Source: Saprolegnia diclina VS20
Taxonomy: Eukaryota > Oomycota > Saprolegniomycetes > Saprolegniales > Saprolegniaceae
Assembly: GCF_000281045.1 (NCBI RefSeq)
Contig: NW_008246131.1
Coordinates: 215,512-243,411 of the forward strand
DNA length: 27,900 nucleotides
Direction: 5' to 3'
Positions 1 through 8,688 of the stretch are shown one piece after another. The notes under the pieces were generated by a model that saw only the letters and a program-made list of their open reading frames with translations, did not search any database and was not told the DNA's origin. Positions within the stretch are counted from its first letter, which is position 1; every line of letters starts with the position of its first letter. The position numbers and the translations under genes were made by a program.

Positions 1-230
1 ACAAGATGAGATCTCAGATCTCGTTTGCCCCGCTTTGACCCATTCAACTCGACATGCTCTTCCGCACTCTGCTCCTCTTGCTCTCGAGCCCTGTCCTCAT
101 CAACGCTCAGACGACGAAAGAGTAACAACAAGAAATAAGGTTGCAATAAATTTATTTCCCGCCACGGGTGCGTATTCGCTGCAATCGGTGCACCTTTCCA
201 ATTCAGGTGCGTTTTGGATCCAGACGAGAT
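1..230. other. 5' flank, possible 3' end of an upstream gene
   Basis: No gene can be supported here. An AATAAA hexamer at 144-149 followed by T-rich sequence could be the polyadenylation signal of a gene lying before the window. A 23-codon open stretch from the ATG at 54 reads like a hydrophobic signal peptide but stops at 123-125 and has no convincing continuation. A GTGCGT donor at 168 and a CAG at 204-206 could bound a 5'UTR intron of the next gene. Confidence 0.3.
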
Positions 231-923
231 ATGGACCAGCGCGTCGCGTACATGCAAGTGCTCGAGGTCGGGAGCTGCGTCGTGCTCTTCGCCAAGCGCT
301 GGAGCTGGCACGAGGACGCGCGCGCCGAGGGCCTCCGGTCGCTCGTCCATAGCTTCTCGCAGTTTGCCCGCGAGATTGACGGCGGCCCCATCCGGGCTGC
401 CCACTTTGGCCTTCCGGCGCTGCCCAAGACGACCGTAGCAGCCTCGACGCGGCGAACGTCGACATCTCTGCGGCAGTCGCTGCTCCAGTCGCGCTCGTCG
501 ACGTATGGCTCGACGCCGTACGCGAGTCCGCACAGCTCGACCGGGTCGTTCCACTCGGTCTCGCCCACGCCGTCCAGCGGCCTCGCGTCGCCGCTGTACG
601 CCACGTCGCCCGGGCACCTCGGCCCGTCGTCGCCAGCGCCAATGCGGCTGCACATGGCGTCAACAGAGAACATCCTTTTCCAGGTCGTGCTGTTCTACGC
701 GTGGGCGTCGTCCGACCCCGACGGCCGCGAGATGGACGCACTGGCCGGGTTGCTCCTCGACAAGTTCACGACGCTCTTTGCGCAGTCGCCTGCCTGGGAA
801 CAGGCCAAGGGCTTGCTCAAGAGCGTGGTTGACAAGGACGAGAACAGCGCCATCAGCCGCCACTTCGAGCCCTTCCATGACGTGGTCACCGACCTCATCG
901 AAGTCCAAACCGCCCAAGTGTAA
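231..923 (+). CDS. Conserved-looking hypothetical protein, possible longin-like fold
   Basis: A 230-residue open frame runs from the ATG at 231 to TAA at 921-923. I do not recognise the family. The N-terminal 60 residues alternate predicted strands and a helix. A Ser/Thr/Pro-rich stretch (about residues 62-135) looks disordered, and the C-terminal 90 residues form hydrophobic helices beginning near MASTENILFQVVLFYAW. This strand-strand-helix-strand order with an inserted loop is what longin domains of trafficking factors show, but no motif proves it. The start is uncertain: the frame is open further upstream without another ATG, so a 5' exon is possible. The stop lies only 36 bases from the stop of the convergent gene at 960, which supports the 3' end. 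Confidence 0.6.
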   Translation: MDQRVAYMQVLEVGSCVVLFAKRWSWHEDARAEGLRSLVHSFSQFAREIDGGPIRAAHFGLPALPKTTVAASTRRTSTSLRQSLLQSRSSTYGSTPYASPHSSTGSFHSVSPTPSSGLASPLYATSPGHLGPSSPAPMRLHMASTENILFQVVLFYAWASSDPDGREMDALAGLLLDKFTTLFAQSPAWEQAKGLLKSVVDKDENSAISRHFEPFHDVVTDLIEVQTAQV

Positions 924-959
924 GCAGCGGTACATCGATATGTATATTCAAGAAGACAA

Positions 960-3900
960 TCACGTGGCCGAGAAGCCCCAGAGCTCGAGCTTGGTGACGA
1001 CAAAGCGTTCGCGGGCAACGAGCGGCTTGGACGCAAACGTGTCGCAGGCGCCGGTCGAGCCTTGCAGCAAGTCGCCATCCTAGTTCAATGGGTGATGGCA
1101 AGCACTCTGCGGATATAGATGCGTACGAGGTAGAGGCCAAAGCTGCCGCCGCCGCCCATGATGAGCGCGTCTTCCGAGCACAGCTGAAAGTAGTTGTTCT
1201 TGCGGCTCCACGGGTACTTGGTGACGCTCGCGCCGTTCTCAAAGCTGAAGAGGAACGACTCGCCGTTGCCATAGTAGTTGAGCGCATGGTGCCACTCGTC
1301 TGACGCAAAGCCGCCAAAAATCACATTCTGGTCGTCTTGGACCACTACAAGCGTCGGACTCTACACCGCTCCATCCACGTCAATCACCTGGGTATGGACA
1401 CCACACCACATACCTGCGCCTTGGCAAGGATGAGAAGCGACTGGAGCGACGAGCCGTGGACGTCTGTGCTATCCACGACATGGATCCTATGGTCTAGAGG
1501 AAGAAATACCGTATACCTGTAGAGCAGCTTCCACTTGCAGAGCTGGCACGTGATCGGCAGCACCTCGTCGATCTCGACAATGTGCGCAATGTTGAGGATC
1601 TTCGAGTCGCCAAGGAGCTTTTGCGCCATCGCCGCTCGGTTAAAGTCGAGCGCCTTTGACATCGTCACCGCCGCCTCGGGCGTTGCGATCGCCGCGAGCA
1701 TGTTGCTTATCGAGTTCTGACGCGACGAGATCGCAGTCTTCCGGTACAGCTTCCAGTCGTCGATAATGTCGTCGATCGACGACGGCGACCGGTGCAAGAG
1801 CCACTCGAGCTGCGCAATGGTTTCTTCGAGGACGCGGCCAAAGTCGTGCGTGAACGTATACTGGTACTCGAACATTTCGAGCGCAAGCCCAAACATGCGG
1901 TAGAAGAAGACGTGGTCCGCAAGGATCTCCCAGAACGGCTCCATCGAGAGGAGCGTAAAGTCGATGGTCGGGTGCGACGGCGTCGGCGCCAGCTTGAGCG
2001 CGTTCAGCAGCACGGCGACGATGGCCGCACTCGCCGTGAGCGCACTGTACGCGCGCGGTGGCGTCCGGCGCGCGCACGCCGCCAAGTGCTAGCCACAAAC
2101 GTTGTACCATCGAGAAGCGATACACGAACGGTGAACCTCGAGCGCCTTGGGGTCGTGCTGCACGTAGTACGCGAGGCAGCGCAGGAGGAGGACGCCGCCG
2201 CTCTGAAAGTTGTCAAGGACGCGCGCTGCGTGGAACCCGTACGCTTGCCAGAGCGCGACATCGTCCGTCGCCGCGCTCGTCAGCAGCGGAACCTCTTCAA
2301 AGACCATCCCGTCGTTCTCGTCGTCCTCGTCTAAACACGGCGGTCGTTCAGATGCCGAGGCAAGATACACAAGTCGCACTGGCTTGGTTGTTGTCTTCGT
2401 CGCGCAGGTGCTGCTGCATCTCGTTGCGTACGACCGCGCTTTGCCGCCGCGACGTATTGGCCTGCGCTTCCGTCTCCTCCATGGTCTGCACTTGGGACCG
2501 GTGGCGCTTCATACAGTGCCAGATCGTCTCCAGCGCTGCGTCATCGTCCACGTTGCCAACGACCGGGTGCTGCTTGACGAGCGGTGCAAAGCTTGCGAGA
2601 AAGCGCTGCTTGATCTCGAAATCCTAGTGCGTAGCGTTCGAGCTTGCGGGTTTGAGAAGACGAGCAACGGACCTGCGTCGCCTTTTGAATCGTGCTGCGA
2701 ACCGACGCAAAGATCGTCTCGTGGTGCGAGAGCATGAGCTCAACGACGTGCGCGCCGATCGCTGCCATGCGCACCTCCTGCGACTGCATTTGGAGCTTAT
2801 TCTCGCGCGTCTCGCGCTTCCGGACGATGGCCGGCGCCAGCGCAATCGAGAGGCCGACGACGTTGAGGCCATTGAGCGCTGCGTGCGCTGGCTCGAGGAG
2901 TGTCGCGAGGACCCCAAAGACCTAGGGTATGCAGGTTGCATATCCGTGCTCGAGGTGAAGCGAAGCGACAGGCGTACCCGCTCGAGCACGATCTTGCACT
3001 CGATTGGGAGGTCGGCGACGAGACAGGCGAGGTTCCGGACGCGGTCGCCTTCGTCTGGCATGCGCGACGCCGTCACGAAGGCGTCGTAGCGCTCGGACGT
3101 GATGAGCGGCTCGGGAATGTGTCGGAGGAACTCGACTAGGATCGCCGAGACCACGTGGGGGTCGGGTTGCTTGGGCAGGCACCCGTGGAACTCGATGTAG
3201 TCTTTCACCGGCGCCACGTAGACCTACAAGATATAGACATGTTGGACTATTGCATCGGGAGAATAGGGTTGGACCTGCGAGACGGTCGTGCGGAAGAGTC
3301 GCGGTGTCGACGCGTGCGATGCAATGTACTCGAGGCACTCGACCACGAAATTCGGAATCGCGAGGTGCGGGTCGATGAACGCGCACTTGGTGTGGTACGG
3401 GTTGCGCACGAGAAATGAGAGCTCGACGCTAAAGACGTGCTGCCACGGCTTGATACCCTGATACAAAGTTGATACAATTCGGGATATAGCAAAGAGGTAC
3501 CTTTTTCTTGTCCGAGAGACGTCGGGCCGCGGCCGAAAAGTACTCGTCGGCTACAAGAAGCGCGGTAGAGCGCGACGCCCGGCGCTCCGGCGAACGAGTA
3601 CCTTGGCTCGCCACGTCGTCGACGAGCGCCTCGACCTTCTCAAAGAGCAGGTCCATGTTGTCAAGGGCGCTGGGTGCGGCGGCGGCGTCGAGAGCAATGG
3701 TGACGCGGGGTTGGCTCTTGCGGCGCCGAGCAAACTCGAGATCCGAGATCGGGATCCGAAAATGCAAGTCGCCAAGGTACGTGAGCAGCTGGACAAAGAT
3801 CGACGCGCCCTCGGCGCAGCGCAGCAAGGCCCAGTCTTCGCAGCTGGCGCGGAGAAACTGCTCCGTGTCGAGCGCGAGAATGAGCTACGCATGTGTGAGA

Positions 3901-4403
3901 TGCCAGAGGAGACATCGCTCTTCGTACTGCGATCGTGGCTTCGAGGTTCGCTTGGTTCAACGCGAGGCGAAGCCAGACGCGTGACTTGCCTGCGTCCGTC
4001 GACGACAGCCGCGACGCTTCGCGGATCGTGCCTGCGACCGGCGCGCTGGCCTCGGCGACGGCGGTCCCGACAAAGTGCACGAGCGGCCAGCACGAGGCCG
4101 TCGCGTCGTTGTGGCCATGGCGCAGCCCGTGGTTGAGGCAGCTTTGGATGCAGCGACACAGATCATAGACGCCAATGTCGTCTTCCTCGAGCACGATCGT
4201 CTTGCCGCTCGTTTCGAGCTTGGCCTTTTCTTCGTGCCAGTGGCAGACGTCCATGACGGCCTTCTTCAGCGAGGCCTACGAAGGAGGTCGCATGAGACGC
4301 TGGAAGCGGTAGGTCGACGCACGAGGAGGTCGTAGCGGTCCTTGGCGTGCTCGTCGTTCGGGGCCGCGGTCGGGAGGAGCCACTGCGCCAGTCGACCGAA
4401 CAT
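960..4403 (-). CDS. RUN - RhoGAP - TLDc domain fusion protein
   Basis: Thirteen exons join in consistent phase to a 952-residue protein. From the 5' end they are 4323-4403, 3928-4275, 3602-3884, 3501-3550, 3275-3457, 2978-3223, 2673-2921, 2380-2623, 2137-2330, 1517-2088, 1414-1468, 1127-1360 and 960-1079. Introns are 43-56 nt and 11 of 12 end in TAG. Residues 25-195 match a RUN domain (GKSRVWLRLALN at 123-134, then the FLRASCEDWALL helix). Residues about 283-430 match RhoGAP, with the arginine finger in PRLFR (R310) and LRHIPEPLI at 348-356. Residues 803-952 match TLDc (CKWKLLY, VIFGGFASDEW, FQLCSEDALIMGGGGSFGLYL split at its end by the last intron, then KLELWGF). By family knowledge RUN binds Rap/Rab-type GTPases, RhoGAP stimulates GTP hydrolysis by Rho proteins, and TLDc proteins bind the V-ATPase or counter oxidative stress. 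A role linking Rho signalling to endolysosomes is inference. The 51-nt intron 3551-3601 is in frame, so retention would add 17 residues. Confidence 0.85.
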
Positions 4404-5372
4404 GCTGCTGCTCTGACGTATCTTGGTTGTTCGTATCGTGGGTGCGATGCAGCGTTTGTATAGTATACAAAAACGCAGTGACTTCCACGCGGCGCCGGTT
4501 CTTTGCATCGCGCTCATTTTATGACGCGGCCGCTGCTGGTTGTATCTTGCAATTTATTTTATTTCGAAATACGCACCTATATCGGTCGAGCGGCGTGGCT
4601 CGTGGGGAATTAAACAAGACATACGGATGGGTGAATGGTGCGTAAAGCTTATAAAGCACCTATGTCATGCATTTGGTGCTATTCTCTCCGCTGGAAGGTC
4701 GACCCGCAGAGCCAAAACCGTGCTGCCGACCAAGGGTCAACTATCCTGCAAGATGGCATGCATGATGTTGTCGAGTTGACATCGGCGGAGTGACGCACCC
4801 CTCGCTTGCATATCATTTCATACGCGCTGACTGTGATGACGAATTGAACATGAGTGTCTACCTGCGTCAAGGGCTTGCTAATGTGTACTACATGTCAATC
4901 ATGCAACCTCGATGCCGCTGTCGATCAGTGATTTTCTCCGAATCCCGCCTAGTAGGTCAAGTCCCTTCAAAAATAACGAGCACTCTATGGTGTCTTCAAG
5001 GGAACATGGCTCGTATTTCGCCGCCACCATGACAGCTACTGAGGTTTGGCTGCCATCGCCCTTCGCCAGCAGCTGAACAGCGTGGCAAATGCAACCAAAT
5101 GGCTTTCTCGCGGGCAGTACCGAGTCCGTCAATGATTTACCAGCTCTGGGCGTCATACCGTACGACCCTATAGCGTCTTGTGGCGTCGCCGACTCGTGCT
5201 TGCACCTGCTGCTGCCACGTTTGAATCGAGCGGCTCCGGATTCGAAAAATGGACCAATCACCGGCGTGCATGGTATTGTTTATTGTATAGCTTGTTTTTG
5301 GTATGTAAGAGATGCGAGATGTATTTAAATCGGATCCAGCGGCGGGCTTGGCATTGTCAACGCGGCTGCAAC
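4404..5372. other. Intergenic region, no supported gene
   Basis: This is the 5' spacer between two divergent genes. It is clearly less GC-rich than the genes. A minus-strand stretch open from 5261 to 4899 (about 120 codons, no ATG at its beginning) has a protein-like look but no recognisable domain and no consistent neighbouring exons. Close to the downstream gene there is a CCAAT box at 5254-5258 and a TATTTAAAT stretch near 5321-5329, about 45 bases before the ATG, which could be core-promoter elements. Confidence 0.4.
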
Positions 5373-6799
5373 ATGGACAAGAAGAAAAAGCTCGTGCCAC
5401 CGACGGCGATTCCGGCCGCGGTCCTCTACTCGGCCATGGGCTACGTGGAGTCGCAGGAGGACGTGGCGGCCTTGCTCATGGCGGTGCCACCGGCCGAGCT
5501 CTGCGCGCCGCTGGCCGCACTGCGCACCTTCATGACGACGCCCATGGCGTTTGACGGCCAGTGGCCGACGGTGGACATGAGCGCCGTTTCGCAAGATCAC
5601 TTGGACCTCGTCTACGTCGCACTGCCTGCGATCCCAGGTTTGCTTCTGCCGCCGAGACACAGTGTGCTCGACCGTCACCTCCCGGCCCTCCTCGCCGCCT
5701 TGCCGTCCAAGCTCAAGATGGTCGACACGAAAGACGTGGCGTGGTTTGACGAGCCCGAGTTTAGAGGCATTGTGCCCTTGTGCACGCAGCTCTCGGAAGT
5801 CTACGCTGACGTGTTTCACCTCCGCACGACGCTGCTGCCGCCCAGCGTCTGCAAGTTGTCGCTCTCCTGCAACACGTGATCGACCCGCTGCTCGAGCCAT
5901 TGGCGCAGCACCTCGAGGCAGGGCGCGTCACACACCTTATGCTCCACGCCTTGAGCTCGGCAGCCAGCGCAAACGCCTTGGCGAGCATTCTCGCGGCGGC
6001 CACGTCGGTCACAACCCTGGGCTTGAACGCCTCGGAGGCGCTTATCAATTTGGGCAAACCGCTGCACCACGTGGAGGCGGTGCAGCTCTACGTGGAGCCC
6101 GCACTCTTCCGCGGCGACATCCGTGACTTTATGGCTCTCCTCGATCTCGCCAAAGTCAACTATCTCGACGCCAGTGGCTTTGAGAACCTCAACTGGCTTG
6201 TCCCGTTCCTCGGCCAGATGTCGCTCCTCGAAGAGCTGGTGTTGACGTACGGCGCTTTCTCGGTAACACCGGACGCGCTCATGGACACTCCGCTGCCGAG
6301 CTTGAACTTGCTGACCGTGCATCTCGTGACGATGGACGCAGTCAGTTTTGAGACTTTTCGTCTCTGGGCGTCCAAGCTGCGCAACTTGCGCGAGGCCCAC
6401 TGGCTCAACATTATCAACCTTCCGTCGAGTGGGTTTGAGCTCTCCCAAGAAGACATTGCCGGGCAGACGGACCGCCTCTCGGTGCTCTCAACTCGCTCGT
6501 TCAAGCGGCAGCACATCTTGGCCTTGCTGACGCCGTTGCTCTACGTCCGGCGCCGCGTGCAACCCCTAACAAGGGTCATGTTCGACCTCGAATCCAGCGC
6601 CATCAACCCCAGCACCCTCCGCGTCACCGACATCACGGCGCTTTTGGACGCAGTGCAAGGTCGCCCGGACGTCGCGCTCGCATTGCGTGCGAGTGCTGAC
6701 GACGAGGCTGCCATTGCAGCCTACGCGGAGGCGAAGCACGTCGAGATGGTGGTCGACCGTCGTCTCGAGCTTCTCGACTGCCGCTTCCGCGCTCTCTAG
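5373..6799 (+). CDS. F-box-like / leucine-rich protein
   Basis: Two exons, 5373-5798 and 5846-6799, joined over a 47-nt phase-0 intron (GTCTAC donor, CCCAG acceptor) give 459 residues. Residues about 9-55 (VPPTAIPAAVLYSAMGYV, then a QEDVAALL stretch) have the spacing of an F-box-like helix bundle. The rest carries irregular leucine-rich segments such as VTHLMLHALSS, VTTLGLNAS, LLEELVLTYG and LREAHWLNII, spaced about 25-30 residues apart. By family analogy it would be a substrate adaptor of an SCF ubiquitin ligase, but the F-box match is weak and no Skp1-contact residue is diagnostic. The intron is one of only three here without a TAG acceptor. The two frames overlap by only a few bases around 5876, so the splice is needed to join them unless a base is missing. 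Confidence 0.7.
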
Positions 6800-7073
6800 A
6801 GCGCTTTCTTATTATACTATGCACGGTAGCAACGAGGCCCATCGTTCTTTTGGGCTGCAGCACATGCACACAAGTGGCTCGGACAGCGATGCTCGCCCAA
6901 GCAACTGCTTGGCACCACGCATACGGGCAGTCAACGCTCTCTGCGATATGCAGTAGGAGAGACTGCAACCGCCAAGGCTAGGACCACAGGACGCACGATG
7001 ACCCTTTGTCTTCACAAGCAACAACAGAAATGTCATATGAAGAAGCGGCAATTTGGCCGTCGTACAAGCCACG
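6800..7073. other. 3' spacer between convergent genes
   Basis: The 274 bases between two convergent stops contain short ORFs only. I see no RNA gene or repeat. A TTATTATACTAT stretch just after the upstream stop could help 3' end formation. Confidence 0.3.
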
Positions 7074-7913
7074 TCAGCGAAACTTGCGGCGCTTGTTGGA
7101 GGGCAGGTCGGCAGCATTTTCCTTCTCTTCCAGCCGGCGCTTGGCCGCGTCGGCCTTTTCCTTCTTGAGAGCGCGGACGTCGGTTTGGAAGCGGAACTCG
7201 TGCACCTGCGTGAGCTTGGGGCGACGCACGGCGGGGACGCCGAGGACGCCAGCCGAGCGCAATTTCTACGCATTTCATGTGGTATTTCGGAGTGAAATGA
7301 AGCTTTGTACCATCGCAAAGGTCGGACCCTGCGTCGGAGTCTTCGTTGGCAAGCCTTGCGTCGCGCGATGGTAGCGCTGGAAGCGCCGGCGCTCGAGCAT
7401 CATGGCACGCCGTTCGTTGGCAATGTCTTGCAGCTCCTGGGTCGTCGCGCTCACCTTTTGCTCGCGCGCGCGTGGCGGACGGTGCGACGTTGCAAAGTCT
7501 GGGCTCTTTGGAATCGTAAGTCGACGCTTCATCGGAGGATGGGGCCGGCGTTGCACCGGTTTCGCGGGCGGCGGCGGGACCGGCTCGGGCTTGGTGCGCG
7601 GTGGCCGCTTGGACGTCGCAAAGTTGGGACTCTTCGGGATCGTCAAAGGTCGCTTCATCGGCGGCGCAGGCTTCCGGGCAGCTGGCTTGAGCTGGACGCG
7701 CCCCGTGGTGCTGCCCTTGAGTGTGATCGGCCGCTTCGTCGCTTGGCCTGGCAGCGTTGCCTTGGTCACGATTCGCGCTTGGGACGCGACCGTCGGCCGC
7801 GTGAGGCTGCTGGACCTCGCCTCACTTGCGCAGGTCGTCCTCCGAGTCCGCGCGGTCGGCTGCCGAGGGGCGGTCCCCGCGCCTGTCCCGGGCCGGGACG
7901 GTCGGCCCGACAT
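7074..7913 (-). CDS. TPX2-family microtubule-associated protein
   Basis: Exons 7311-7913 and 7074-7265 flank a 45-nt phase-0 intron ending in TAG and give 264 residues. Residues 218-250 carry the TPX2 C-terminal signature: KLTQVHEFRFQTDVR followed by a highly charged helix (ALKKEKADAAKRRLEEKE). Upstream is a basic, Pro/Ser/Thr-rich region with two near-identical modules, PPMKRPLTIPKSPNFAT at 84-100 and PPMKRRLTIPKSPDFAT at 126-142, which resemble the TIPKSP-type motif of TPX2 central regions. Family members bind microtubules, target Aurora kinase or kinesin-5 to spindles, and are controlled by importin-alpha. The TPX2 motif is clear; the exact role is inferred. The start is the ATG at 7911-7913. 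The protein is much shorter than vertebrate TPX2 and closer in size to plant WDL-type members. Confidence 0.85.
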
Positions 7914-8315
7914 CTTGGATTTGAATTTTTGAGTTGGACAGCGGTCGACGAGCGTATCCGGAACTTACCGGATAAAACCCTGGTAAACAATATAATATAC
8001 ATCGGTTCTGACAGGTCGTTGGCCATTTAAATTGCAAAGGACAATATCCGGTGCTCGCTCAAGAGTTTCGGCGGCCGCCGTTCACAGGCTACCAAGGCGT
8101 ACCAACGACGTGGGCTCAATGATCCTGCAACGATTTCTTGCTATGTTGCATGTATTTACTGCTAGTAGTGGCAGCTATCTTTCTTCCTTGTGCTTTCACG
8201 TGTACTGTAAACTATTTTTCTTTACAAAGTTATTGCTATTTGTAAATTCTGAAATAGTGTGGTATGGCCTCTGGAAATAGCGTTTGCCGAGTCCATTTTG
8301 GCCTTCCAGGATCGG
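7914..8315. promoter_or_regulatory. Divergent promoter region with CCGGATA/TATCCGG motifs
   Basis: This 402-base spacer separates the divergent TPX2-like gene and the small gene at 8316. A TATCCGG at 7955-7961 faces CCGGATA at 7968-7974 as a 7-bp inverted repeat about 40-60 bases before the TPX2-like ATG. A further TATCCGG lies at 8045-8051. The part from 8150 to 8270 is AT-rich and looks like untranslated sequence. Regulatory function is inferred from position and repetition only. Confidence 0.35.
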
Positions 8316-8649
8316 ATGGAAATGAAGCCGGGTGTGACCATGACGATCCGCTTCAAGGGCGAGCTCGTGCACGAGTTCGCCGTGCACCCGTCGACGCCCG
8401 ACAACCTCTACGACACGACCGAGAGCCTCACGACGCCCCACTGCTACAGCGGCAAGGAGGACGGCGGCTTCCTCCCCGTGCCCAACAACGCTGGCCCGCA
8501 TGCGCTGCTGGCGACCGCCATCGTGGTACGCTTCCTCTGCACCATAGTCGCATGCTTACTGCGATGCTATCGCCGTGTAGAAGGCCAAGCAGAGCAGCGA
8601 AGGCTTCCTCGCCGACAAGTGCGAAGGGCCGGTCAAGGACGACATCTAA
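8316..8649 (+). CDS. Small hypothetical protein
   Basis: Exons 8316-8525 and 8581-8649 surround a 55-nt phase-0 intron (GTACGC...GTGTAG) and give 92 residues. I recognise no family. The sequence contains MTIRFKGELVHEF, a Gly/Pro-rich middle and a C-terminal EGFLADKCEGPVKDDI. The intron fits the local pattern exactly, which supports expression. The start is doubtful: the frame remains open upstream of the ATG at 8316 (for about 19 codons) and TTCCAG at 8304-8309 could be the acceptor of another 5' exon. The stop lies 39 bases from the stop of the convergent methyltransferase gene. Confidence 0.5.
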
Positions 8650-8688
8650 TACAATCTACATCCTGTTCAACGATCGTCGTTCCTGCTG

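Noticed and set aside
54-125. Signal-peptide-like 23-codon ORF (MLFRTLLLLLSSPVLINAQ)
   Set aside because: It stops at once, and joining it to the next open frame would need an intron twice the local length or a frame that soon stops.
100-741. Long minus-strand frame of 213 codons opposite the first gene
   Set aside because: It is Arg/Ala/Ser/Thr-rich, as expected for the antisense of GC-rich coding sequence, and has no domain.
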